Position numbers and translations under genes: made by a program
Source of the DNA: Parcubacteria group bacterium GW2011_GWB1_37_13
GTDB taxonomy: Bacteria; Patescibacteriota; Minisyncoccia; Phycocordibacterales; UBA9973
Length of the DNA stretch: 16,071 bases
Assembly (NCBI GenBank): GCA_000990145.1
Contig: LBSW01000004.1
Location: 1-16,071, forward strand
Direction: 5' to 3'
Shown here: piece after piece, positions 1 to 6,229 of the stretch
How the letters are laid out: the number at the start of each line of letters is the position of its first letter
Position numbering within the stretch: position 1 is the stretch's first letter
The notes under the pieces: generated by a model
Told to the model about the DNA's origin: nothing
The model's database searches: none
The model's input: only the letters and a program-made list of their open reading frames with translations

Positions 1-251
1 AGCGAGCCTTTAAGCCATTTTGATATTCGGGCAACAGTCGTAGAAGAAAGACCAGTGCTTTCAATAATGGTATTGTATTGTATGTCTTTAGAAAGTAGGG
101 AAGCGGCTTCAAGGCGATTAGAAAATTCTTTTATTTCGCCTTCAGTCATCAAGTCGCGCAGAAAACGCTTAGCTTCATCAGCGTTTTTCAAAGCCAAAAC
201 CGCTTCAATCAATTGCTTATTTTCCTTTCCATTCCAGTTTATTTCTCTCAT
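1..251 (-). CDS. yerC: TrpR-like YerC/YecD family DNA-binding regulator (3' end cut by window edge)
   Basis: Reading the minus strand from the ATG at 251 gives 83 codons that run off the window. The protein begins MREINWNGKENKQLIEAV and contains LRDLMTEGEIKEFSNRLEAA followed by a helix-turn-helix (TIIESTGLSSTTVARISKWL, residues about 60-79). This is the layout of the TrpR/YerC/YecD family: a helical dimerisation part followed by a TrpR-type DNA-binding helix-turn-helix. Members are usually about 95-105 residues, so only the last 15-20 are missing. The family is related to the tryptophan repressor, but the ligand and targets of YerC-type members are not well established, so I do not claim tryptophan sensing. 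The start is fixed by a -35/extended -10 promoter ending 7 nt upstream, with no room for a ribosome binding site. An inverted repeat over the -10 suggests self-repression. It follows the aminopeptidase gene on the same strand, 67 bp away. Confidence 0.85.
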   Translation of the reverse strand, partial: MREINWNGKENKQLIEAVLALKNADEAKRFLRDLMTEGEIKEFSNRLEAASLLSKDIQYNTIIESTGLSSTTVARISKWLKGS

Positions 252-258
252 ATAGTCT

Positions 259-276
259 ACTTTATCAAACTAAAGT
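259..276. promoter_or_regulatory. Inverted repeat over the yerC -10 box, candidate autoregulatory operator
   Basis: ACTTTA-n6-TAAAGT is a perfect 6-bp inverted repeat with a 6-bp spacer. One arm is the predicted yerC -10 hexamer (259-264), and the repeat sits 8 bp before the ATG. A dimeric helix-turn-helix protein bound here would block RNA polymerase, so self-repression by YerC is a natural inference. The half-site spacing differs from the E. coli TrpR operators I recall, so the family's classical site is not claimed. Confidence 0.4.
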
Positions 277-287
277 GGATAAGTCAA
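259..287 (-). promoter_or_regulatory. yerC promoter, predicted leaderless
   Basis: On the minus strand, TTGACT (287-282, five of six matches to the sigma-70 -35) is followed after 17 bp by TAAAGT (264-259, four of six) preceded by TG-n, an extended -10. The -10 ends 7 nt before the ATG at 251, so the transcript would start at or within a nucleotide or two of the start codon. Confidence 0.6.
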
Positions 288-315
288 ACATGCTCTATAC
301 CAAATCTGTGGATAA
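274..315 (-). promoter_or_regulatory. Two DnaA-box-like sites in the aminopeptidase/yerC gap
   Basis: On the minus strand TTATCCACA (315-307) is a perfect match to the classical DnaA box, and TTATCCACT (282-274) matches eight of nine, in the same orientation with starts 33 bp apart. The second lies between the yerC -35 and -10. Both fall in the 67-bp gap after the aminopeptidase stop codon. Binding is not shown; a 9-mer can occur by chance, and a further copy at 1829 is inside a coding region. Confidence 0.3.
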
Positions 316-318
316 CTT

Positions 319-2883
319 TTATACTGAATTATTCTTTAAGAAATTTTCTATTATTTTTCCATCTCTTTTGAGCCATGCTACATTGCCTTCCAGGCGTTCT
401 AATACTTGCTGTATTGCCCGTTTGGCGCCGGGGGTGTCGTGGGTAAAAAAGAATTTCTTGAAAGATTTCAAATGTTTTTCTTCTGCGCTTCCAGAGATGG
501 CTTTGACTAGCCGCGCAAGCGTATGTCCGCCGTCGCCATAGCGCGAAACAAGCGTTTCCCAATTCTTTTGAACAAAGTTTAGCCAAATATTCCTTCCAAA
601 AGGATTTGCTCCAACAGAAGAAATGATGCCGATGGTGTCTTGCCTTCGGACATTATCCGAAAAGGCGAATTCACAGACTTGTTTTAAAATTTTTGGATCA
701 CGGAAATCTCCCAAAGCGCTGCCTATTCTGTTTTTCTCTTCATGAAGCGATTCTTTTTTATATTGTTTTATAAAAGTTTTGTATTCTTTCATACTGCCCT
801 TCGAAGCGACAACTGCATAAACTGCTCCGCGAATATCCGAATTGACGTATATACCCTTTCTTATTTTAGCGAATTTTTTTCTTGCTTCTTTAATTATTTT
901 TTCATCACCTGAGCGCCCAACGCGAGAAATTGCAAGCGAGCGGAGAAGAGTATCGGTATGGATTTCTTTTTTCTTACCACGGCGGGCAAGCTTTTTCTCC
1001 CAGCCTAACTTTGCAACAAGAGGGGAAAATAAGCTTAAAATAAGGCTATTTAATTTCTCTCTAAATTTTTCTTTGGCCAAAAGCTGTTCGAGCCGTCCTA
1101 GGCCCATAGCAAGCTCGAACAAAACCGTATAATTATCCTCTTTCTTATAGCTAGACAAAAATTCCAGCGCGTCTGTTGTCGGAATGGTGCCCGCTTCGGC
1201 AAGAGCAAAAAGATCTCTGATGATTCCGAGCCTGTCGCGAGCGAATAGTAATTTATTTTCTACGGGTATTTTTAATTTTTCTAAAAGCTCTTTGGAATAT
1301 GCAGTTCTAAAAAATCCAGTTTCTTCAAAATTTATTTTATTCCAAGAATCATTATTTTTTACAGAAATTGGCACTTGCCAAATTGTTTTGTCTTTTGTCT
1401 TGGCTTTTGATATCGGGCTTGCAAAAAATCTTTCCTGCGACAGATTTAATTTTCCATTTTTTATTTCCGCTTTGATGACTGGATAGCCGGGTTTTGATGT
1501 CCAATTATGCATCATTTTTGCAATAGATTTTTTGGATACTTTTTCAAATGCCTGCCAGAGATGGAATGTCTCCGTATTTTTATAACTGTGCTTTTTCAAA
1601 TAATATCGGAGCCCATCTCGAAAATTTTCCTCGCCTAAATAATTTGCGAGCATTCGAATAATTGATGCTCCTTTAGAATACGATACTTCATCAAATATTT
1701 CGCCGATTTCATCCGGATGATGCACTGGTATTTCAATAGGGTGAGTGTTAAGAAGAGCATCTAATCGCAGCGCTGTACTTAATTCATTAGTGGAAAATTG
1801 CGTCCAAATATCCCATTTTGGAAAAAGTTTATCCACAGCTAAATATTCTATATATGAAGCAAATCCTTCATTCAGCCATAAATGCGTCCACCATTCCATT
1901 GTGACAAGATTGCCAAACCATTGGTGCGCTATCTCGTGCGCGATGATCAGCGCGACCCATTGTTTGTTTGAGAGCGAGGAGTGATTTTCGTCGACTAAAA
2001 GAGCGCTTTCGCGATAAGTAATTGCGCCCCAATTTTCCATTGCCCCAGATGTAAAATCCGGAATAGCTATCATATCTAAAACAGGTAGGGGATAAGCAAT
2101 GTCAAAATATTTTTCATAAAATTCTAAAATTTTTACCGCGCAATCAAGAGCGAATTTTGCCTGGTGTTTTTTGCCTGGGGTTGTAAAGAGGCGCACTTGG
2201 ATATTATTTCTGGTTTTTGACTCTATATATTCAAAGTCGCCGACAATAAATGCGAGCAAATAAGTGGACATTTTCGGCGTGGGAGAAAATTTTACAATTT
2301 GGTATCCGCTGTCATGTTCCAATATTGAAATCGGCAAAGTATTTGAGATAGCGATTTTTCCTTTTGGCACGACAAGCGAAACGTGAAAAATAGCTTTTTG
2401 CGCCGGTTCGTCAAAACAGGGAAAAGCGCGCCTGGCATCCGTAGCTTCAAACTGTGTCGTTGCCAGATAATATTCTTTATCTAGAATAGTGTACTTGCTT
2501 CTATAAAACCCGCGCATTTTATCATTAAGTATTCCTTTAAAGACAATAGTTAGTTTTAACTTGGAGGTTCTTCCTCCAAGTGGAGGAAGAACCTCCAAGT
2601 TCTTTGGAAAAACAAAAGTCGCGGTTTCTTTCTTTTCGTTATAAGAAATTTTTGCAAAAAACTTTTTTTTTTGCCTTAAAATACTGGCAGTTTCTATCTC
2701 AATTTCTTTTGAATGGAGAGTCAGCACTTTCGTTTGTTTTAGGACAGAGAGAGTTATGGTTTCAATGCCTTCGAAAGTAAAATTATCTAAATCCGGTTTT
2801 AATTGTATGTTGTATTTTATCGGAACAACGTCTTTTGAGAGGCGGATTTCATTTCCTCGGCGGGTAAAATTTTTATTTTTCAT
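319..2883 (-). CDS. pepN: M1 family zinc aminopeptidase (aminopeptidase N-like)
   Basis: An 854-residue M1 metallo-aminopeptidase, which removes N-terminal residues from peptides. In order: an N-terminal beta-rich domain (about 10-215) with FEATDARRAFPCFDEP (145-160); the exopeptidase signature GAMEN at 280-284, which holds the substrate amino group; the zinc site HEIAH at 316-320 with the third ligand Glu339 in WLNEGFAS; the catalytic-loop Tyr402 (SYSKGAS); then a long helical C-terminal domain of the ERAP1/PSA type. No signal peptide is visible, so it is probably cytoplasmic and may finish peptide breakdown. Length is normal for the family. Residues 95-109 (NLEVLPPLGGRTSKL) are encoded by a palindromic element and lie in a loop where relatives usually have a short turn. 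There is no ribosome binding site; an extended -10 ends 6 nt before the ATG. The gene is divergent from scpA, with 22 bp between the two start codons. The family is certain; the symbol follows the E. coli relative. Confidence 0.95.
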   Translation of the reverse strand: MKNKNFTRRGNEIRLSKDVVPIKYNIQLKPDLDNFTFEGIETITLSVLKQTKVLTLHSKEIEIETASILRQKKKFFAKISYNEKKETATFVFPKNLEVLPPLGGRTSKLKLTIVFKGILNDKMRGFYRSKYTILDKEYYLATTQFEATDARRAFPCFDEPAQKAIFHVSLVVPKGKIAISNTLPISILEHDSGYQIVKFSPTPKMSTYLLAFIVGDFEYIESKTRNNIQVRLFTTPGKKHQAKFALDCAVKILEFYEKYFDIAYPLPVLDMIAIPDFTSGAMENWGAITYRESALLVDENHSSLSNKQWVALIIAHEIAHQWFGNLVTMEWWTHLWLNEGFASYIEYLAVDKLFPKWDIWTQFSTNELSTALRLDALLNTHPIEIPVHHPDEIGEIFDEVSYSKGASIIRMLANYLGEENFRDGLRYYLKKHSYKNTETFHLWQAFEKVSKKSIAKMMHNWTSKPGYPVIKAEIKNGKLNLSQERFFASPISKAKTKDKTIWQVPISVKNNDSWNKINFEETGFFRTAYSKELLEKLKIPVENKLLFARDRLGIIRDLFALAEAGTIPTTDALEFLSSYKKEDNYTVLFELAMGLGRLEQLLAKEKFREKLNSLILSLFSPLVAKLGWEKKLARRGKKKEIHTDTLLRSLAISRVGRSGDEKIIKEARKKFAKIRKGIYVNSDIRGAVYAVVASKGSMKEYKTFIKQYKKESLHEEKNRIGSALGDFRDPKILKQVCEFAFSDNVRRQDTIGIISSVGANPFGRNIWLNFVQKNWETLVSRYGDGGHTLARLVKAISGSAEEKHLKSFKKFFFTHDTPGAKRAIQQVLERLEGNVAWLKRDGKIIENFLKNNSV
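2558..2601. repeat. Palindromic element 1, in frame inside the aminopeptidase gene
   Basis: Two perfect 20-nt arms (2559-2578 and 2581-2600) flank an unpaired AG centre, 42 bp in all; one more A/T pair outside gives 44. Ends are ACTTGG and CCAAGT, and the centre reads CCA-AG-TGG. The terminal ACTTGG also has its complement at the centre, so each half can fold by itself (ACTTGGAGG, 5-nt loop, CCTCCAAGT). On the coding strand it is read as NLEVLPPLGGRTSKL with no stop. Arms, centre and reading phase match the element at 15438-15479. Confidence 0.9.
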
Positions 2884-2889
2884 AAAGAA

Positions 2890-2898
2890 ATGTTAGCA
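2890..2898 (-). promoter_or_regulatory. Extended -10 of the aminopeptidase gene, predicted leaderless
   Basis: On the minus strand TG-C-TAACAT (2898-2890) is followed by exactly 6 nt (TTCTTT) and then the ATG at 2883. No good -35 is seen 17 bp upstream, a region that lies inside scpA. The box overlaps the scpA -10 by two bases. Confidence 0.5.
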
Positions 2899-2899
2899 T
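2891..2899 (+). promoter_or_regulatory. Extended -10 of scpA, predicted leaderless
   Basis: TG-T-TAGCAT (2891-2899) is followed by 6 nt (ATAACT) and the ATG at 2906. The matching -35 position holds only TTTTAT. The spacing is the same as at six or more other gene starts in this window. Confidence 0.5.
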
Positions 2900-2905
2900 A
2901 TAACT

Positions 2906-3628
2906 ATGGAAAGAGATACTTATACCGTAAAAACAACGGGCTTTGAGGGTCCGTTTGGATTGCTTTTAGATTTGGTGGAAAAGCGAAAGCTTTTTATCAA
3001 TGACGTATCGCTTGCGGCCGTAACGGAAGACTATTTAAATTATATGAATAAATTAGGCGATGCAAATCCTGCGGAAATTGCCAGTTTTGTCCTAGTGGCT
3101 TCGACCCTTATTTTAATTAAATCAAAATCGCTTTTACCGGATCTTAATCTCACAACGGAAGAGGAAAGCGATATACGCAAATTGGAAGAGAGATTGCGTT
3201 TGTATGAATTGTTTATGAAAAAGTCGGTAAATATAAAAAATATTTTTGGCAAGAAAATAATTTTTGCGCCGCTGGAAAGAAAAAATGAAATTCTTGTATT
3301 TTTGCCGGATGAACAAATTACTAAAGAAAGTATCATGGGTTTTGCAAAAAACGTACTTGGATCAATACCCCAAAAAGTATTTTTGCCGGAAGTAGAGGTG
3401 CGGAAAGTTATCAGTCTTGAGGAAATGATAGATAAATTGACCGAAAGGATAAAAAATTCTTTTAAAATGAACTTTAAAGACATTAACGGAAAGGCTACTA
3501 CTCGAGAAGAAAAAGTGCTTGTTATTGTGGGATTTCTTGCTATGCTCGAACTTGTTCGGCAGGGCATCATTCGCGCTGCGCAGGAAAACCATGGAGAGGA
3601 CATCATTATTGAAAGTCTAAATAAATAA
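2906..3628 (+). CDS. scpA: Segregation and condensation protein A (kleisin subunit of SMC-ScpAB)
   Basis: 240 residues, the usual size for ScpA. ScpA is the kleisin that bridges the heads of an SMC dimer and, together with ScpB, forms the bacterial condensin that compacts and separates chromosomes. The N-terminal kleisin signature is clear: FEGPFGLLLDLVEKRKLFI (residues about 14-32), then SLAAVTEDYLNYM and FVLVASTLILIKSKSLLPDL (62-81). A charged, variable middle is followed by a C-terminal winged helix (about 165-235, ending in FLAMLELVRQGIIRAAQ) that contacts the SMC head. The start is supported by a -10 box ending 6 nt upstream; there is no Shine-Dalgarno site. scpB follows one base after the stop codon, so the pair is co-transcribed and probably translated together. 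The smc gene is not in the window. Confidence 0.95.
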   Translation: MERDTYTVKTTGFEGPFGLLLDLVEKRKLFINDVSLAAVTEDYLNYMNKLGDANPAEIASFVLVASTLILIKSKSLLPDLNLTTEEESDIRKLEERLRLYELFMKKSVNIKNIFGKKIIFAPLERKNEILVFLPDEQITKESIMGFAKNVLGSIPQKVFLPEVEVRKVISLEEMIDKLTERIKNSFKMNFKDINGKATTREEKVLVIVGFLAMLELVRQGIIRAAQENHGEDIIIESLNK

Positions 3629-3629
3629 A

Positions 3630-4229
3630 ATGGATTTAGAAAAGAAAATTGAAGCATTATTATTTTGGAAAGGTGAACCATTAAAGCGAAAAAAATTAGC
3701 CGAGATTTTTAATGTAAAGAATGAAGAAATATCTGAAGCTTTAGAGAAATTAAAAAAAGTTCATCAGGAAAGGGGGGTTGTCTTTTTGGAAAAAGACGAC
3801 GAGGTAATATTAGGCACTGCGCCGGAGCTATCAGATTTCTTTGAAAAACTGCAAAAAGAAGAATTAAATAAAGATCTCTCTAAAGCTAGTTTAGAAACCC
3901 TCTCTATCATTCTTTATAAAAATGGGGTGAGTAAAGCGGATATTGATTACATAAGGGGAGTGAACTCGGGCTTTACTTTGCGCGCATTATCTGTGCGCGG
4001 ACTTATAGAAAGAATTACAGATCAAAAAGACAATAGGCGTTATATATATAAACCTAGTTTTGAACTTTTGTCTTTTATGGGTATAAAATCTGTAGAAGAA
4101 TTGCCGGATTATAGGGAAGTAAGTGATTCGCTCACTGCTGGAATAAAAAATGGAGAAGACCTGTCCGCTGACGCAGAAGTGGAAGTGGAGAGGGGAGAAA
4201 TTAAAAATGAAAACGAAAACGCAAGTTAA
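3630..4229 (+). CDS. scpB: Segregation and condensation protein B
   Basis: 199 residues, normal for ScpB, a dimeric protein of two winged-helix domains that binds the ScpA linker and completes the SMC-ScpAB complex. The first domain is MDLEKKIEALLFWKGEPLKR through the EALEKLKKVHQERG helix (residues about 1-48). The second contains LSKASLETLSIILYKNGVSK and the family motif ADIDYIRGVNSGFTLRALSV (about 88-130), followed by RGLIERI and RRYIYKPSFELLSFMGI. The last 40 residues are acidic and probably disordered. The ATG lies one base after the scpA stop with no ribosome binding site, so translation most likely relies on ribosomes arriving from scpA. The gene ends 7 bp before a 42-bp perfect palindrome shared with the convergent carboxypeptidase gene. 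Confidence 0.94.
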   Translation: MDLEKKIEALLFWKGEPLKRKKLAEIFNVKNEEISEALEKLKKVHQERGVVFLEKDDEVILGTAPELSDFFEKLQKEELNKDLSKASLETLSIILYKNGVSKADIDYIRGVNSGFTLRALSVRGLIERITDQKDNRRYIYKPSFELLSFMGIKSVEELPDYREVSDSLTAGIKNGEDLSADAEVEVERGEIKNENENAS

Positions 4230-4236
4230 AATAGGA

Positions 4237-4278
4237 ATATGTTGATAATTTACGCATATGCGTAAATTATCAACATAT
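4237..4278. repeat. Perfect 42-bp palindrome between convergent scpB and vanY
   Basis: The sequence equals its own reverse complement over all 42 bases: ATATG, 13 nt (TTGATAATTTACG), central CATATG, then the mirror image. As RNA it can form a 19-bp stem with a 4-nt loop on either strand. It sits between the scpB stop (4229) and the vanY stop (4281), a normal place for a two-way terminator, but neither side has a U-run. The terminal ATATG recurs as CATAT at positions 19-23, the same geometry as the in-gene elements at 2558 and 15438. Confidence 0.85.
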
Positions 4279-4280
4279 AA

Positions 4281-5105
4281 TCAAAGACAATCCGGATTGA
4301 TGGCTAAAATATAATTGTTGATTAAATTTAGAGCAGGAACATATTTGTCTCCCAGAAATCCTTTTATGTCTTCATCTTTAATTAGATTTTTATATTCCTG
4401 AATAAAAGTTCGGGAGAGAGGCAGATAAGACCAATGCCATTTTTCTTCGTTATAACCGGTTCCTCTAGCACTGTCTTTTAAATTATATGTCTGGCAAAAT
4501 CCAAACAGAGGAGCATTTTTCACAAGCCATTCATATTCTTTTTTACCTTTTTCTGAATTAAAATACAAAAAATTTGCGTTATTTATATCTATATCTGTGC
4601 CCCAATGATGCCTAGATGTGCCAGGAGCGGCGCTATATTCTAATATTTTTTCAAATCGTTCTTGTTCATCAAAGATGTCTTTTGATAAATCTTTTCCGTC
4701 AACAACTGTGGCCCCGGACCATTTATTATTCCAAAGATTTTTTTGATAATCAAAATTCCTAGTTGCGGAAGCTATTTTTAAATCTATTTCATCTTTTTTA
4801 GCGGCATTTTGCATTTTTAAAAAAGCGCGTAAAGTTTCTTTTCTTAAATACATTTTATATCCGCCAATGTTTAATTCTTCCGGCACGGGAGAGAAATCTT
4901 CTCTTTGCGCAGGATCAAATTTGCCCATCAGATAATTTTTTTGTTTTTCTTTTAACAGCCTTTGATAATTTTCTTCAATAATTTTTTTCTGCCTCAAATC
5001 CGAGAAAGACGAAGTGAAATAGGGCGTTAACATAAGAAACACTAATGCGAATATCGATAAAGACAACATAATAAATTTTAAAATGTAATTTTCTTCTTTT
5101 TTCAT
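4281..5105 (-). CDS. D-alanyl-D-alanine carboxypeptidase, VanY type (peptidase M15B), membrane-anchored
   Basis: 274 residues. An N-terminal membrane segment (residues about 8-30, FIMLSLSIFALVFLMLTPYF) anchors an outward-facing domain through a charged coiled linker. The catalytic core has the M15 zinc motif SxHxxGxxxD, here Ser164, His166, Gly169, Asp173 (SRHHWGTDID), and the second motif ExxHW with Glu221 and His224 (EEKWHW). Predicted zinc ligands are His166, Asp173 and His224, with Glu221 as the general base; all are present, so it should be active. Such enzymes cut the terminal D-alanine from peptidoglycan stem peptides and so set cross-linking. They are not by themselves evidence of vancomycin resistance, and no vanH/A/X is nearby. 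It is divergent from mraY, whose operon makes the lipid precursor. The start is supported by a -35/-10 pair ending 6 nt upstream. Confidence 0.9.
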   Translation of the reverse strand: MKKEENYILKFIMLSLSIFALVFLMLTPYFTSSFSDLRQKKIIEENYQRLLKEKQKNYLMGKFDPAQREDFSPVPEELNIGGYKMYLRKETLRAFLKMQNAAKKDEIDLKIASATRNFDYQKNLWNNKWSGATVVDGKDLSKDIFDEQERFEKILEYSAAPGTSRHHWGTDIDINNANFLYFNSEKGKKEYEWLVKNAPLFGFCQTYNLKDSARGTGYNEEKWHWSYLPLSRTFIQEYKNLIKDEDIKGFLGDKYVPALNLINNYILAINPDCL

Positions 5106-5111
5106 CCAAAA

Positions 5112-5140
5112 ACAATAACATATTGGTGTATTTTAATCAA
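5112..5140 (-). promoter_or_regulatory. Promoter of the VanY-type gene, predicted leaderless
   Basis: On the minus strand TTGATT (5140-5135) is followed after 17 bp by TATTGT (5117-5112), preceded by TG-T. The -10 ends 6 nt (TTTTGG) before the ATG at 5105. This is one of the best -35/-10 pairs in the window and leaves no space for a ribosome binding site. Confidence 0.6.
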
Positions 5141-5145
5141 AAATA

Positions 5146-5154
5146 TGTTATATT
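5146..5154 (+). promoter_or_regulatory. Extended -10 of the mraY-ftsW-murG operon, predicted leaderless
   Basis: TG-T-TATATT (5146-5154, five of six matches to TATAAT) is followed by 6 nt (ATCTGT) and then the GTG at 5161. The -35 region is poor. The spacing supports GTG as the true start even though no ATG is available nearby. Confidence 0.55.
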
Positions 5155-5160
5155 ATCTGT

Positions 5161-6216
5161 GTGTATCTTAATTTAATTAAAATTTTTTTGCCGACAGCAA
5201 TTGCCTTTTTTTTGGGTTTATTGCTTACGCCGATTGCCACGCATTTTTTCTATAAATACAAAATGTGGAAAAAATATTCTAGAAATATTGATGTAACTGC
5301 CCCGGATTTTTCAAAAATTCATAATGAAAAAGAAGAATTAAAAACTCCGCGCGTAGGCGGAATAATAATTTGGCTTGCTGTTCTTTTCACGACACTTATT
5401 TTTTATTTAGTTTCAGTTTTATTTCCTTCGGAGGGCAGTTATGGAATTAATTTCTTAAGCCGAAATCAAACCCTGATACCCCTTTTTACTCTTCTTGTCG
5501 GGTCGCTCATCGGACTTTGGGACGATTTTGTTCAAATTTACGGAACGGGAAAATTTGCCCGCGACGATCAATCCTGGCGTAAATGGAAAGCAATAATTGT
5601 GACATTTGTATCTCTTTTAATTGGCATCTGGTTTTTTTATAAATTGGGTATGATTTCATTTCATATTCCGTTTACGGGAGAAATGTATCTGGGTATTTTA
5701 ATTATTCCATTTTTTATAATAGTTGCTTTAGCCACTTTTTCTGGGGGGGTAATTGATGGAATAGACGGGCTTTCTGGGGGAGTTTTTGCATCTATTTTTG
5801 CCGCATATTCAGCAATAGCTTATGCTAACAATCAAATAGATATTGCCGCCTTTTCGGCGGTTGTTACCGGGGCTATATTGGCATTTCTTTGGTTTAATAT
5901 TCCGCCGGCTAGATTTTATATGGGCGAGACGGGCATTATGGGGCTTACGATTACTTTGGCAACATTGGCATTTTTGACTGATTCAGTTTTAATTCTTCCC
6001 ATTGTAGCTTTGCCTCTTGTAATTACCTCTCTTTCCGTTATTTTCCAAATGCTTTCAAAAAAATTTAGAAATGGCAAAAGAATTTTTCGTGTAGCGCCTA
6101 TTCACCATCATTTTGAAGCAATTGGCTGGCCATCTTACAAAGTTACTATGCGTTTTTGGGTTCTGTCAGTTGTATTTGCCATTATTGGTATAATTTTAGC
6201 GGTTATCAGCCGATAA
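5161..6216 (+). CDS. mraY: Phospho-N-acetylmuramoyl-pentapeptide transferase (diverged MraY)
   Basis: 351 residues with about ten membrane segments. MraY moves phospho-MurNAc-pentapeptide from UDP to undecaprenyl phosphate, making lipid I at the inner face of the membrane. Supporting motifs are TPRVGGIIIW (62-71), the Asp pair D121-D122 (GLWDDFVQIYG), VIDGIDGLSGG (197-207, Asp199) and the MraY-specific HHHFEAIGW (315-323). Two positions depart from the family as I know it: the usual NLTDGLDG has glycine where Asn is expected, and the usual GDTGS loop reads GETGIM with Glu256 for the catalytic Asp. The lysine of DDxxK is Gln125. The cytoplasmic HHH motif and the ftsW and murG neighbours still argue for MraY rather than WecA/TagO. 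The start is GTG, chosen because it heads the frame and lies 6 nt after a -10 box. ftsW follows 13 nt after the stop. Confidence 0.88.
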   Translation: MYLNLIKIFLPTAIAFFLGLLLTPIATHFFYKYKMWKKYSRNIDVTAPDFSKIHNEKEELKTPRVGGIIIWLAVLFTTLIFYLVSVLFPSEGSYGINFLSRNQTLIPLFTLLVGSLIGLWDDFVQIYGTGKFARDDQSWRKWKAIIVTFVSLLIGIWFFYKLGMISFHIPFTGEMYLGILIIPFFIIVALATFSGGVIDGIDGLSGGVFASIFAAYSAIAYANNQIDIAAFSAVVTGAILAFLWFNIPPARFYMGETGIMGLTITLATLAFLTDSVLILPIVALPLVITSLSVIFQMLSKKFRNGKRIFRVAPIHHHFEAIGWPSYKVTMRFWVLSVVFAIIGIILAVISR

Positions 6217-6229
6217 AAATTAAAGAAAA

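Noticed and set aside
259..276. Classical TrpR operator
   Set aside because: The repeat has a different half-site arrangement from E. coli trp operators as I recall them, so only a generic operator is proposed.
252..318. Chromosome origin (oriC) in the aminopeptidase/yerC gap
   Set aside because: Only two box-like 9-mers, no AT-rich unwinding array and no dnaA, dnaN or rpmH in the window.
1081..1118. Inverted repeat GTTCGAGC/GCTCGAAC in the aminopeptidase gene
   Set aside because: Only 8 bp with a long spacer inside a conserved coding region, with no second copy seen; probably chance.
1829..1837. Perfect TTATCCACA DnaA box on the plus strand
   Set aside because: It lies inside the aminopeptidase gene and is explained by the codons for Val-Asp-Lys; a single 9-mer in a coding region is not evidence of an origin.
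2559..2600. Intrinsic terminator or CRISPR-like repeat
   Set aside because: The palindrome is inside a continuous coding frame, has no U-run, and occurs singly rather than in a spaced array.
3040..3681. 213-residue open frame on the minus strand over scpA
   Set aside because: It is a shadow of scpA; composition is Ser/Phe/Ile-rich without any domain, and scpA is clearly the real gene.
4281..5105. Vancomycin resistance determinant
   Set aside because: VanY-type carboxypeptidases are common wall enzymes, and no vanH, vanA or vanX partner is present.
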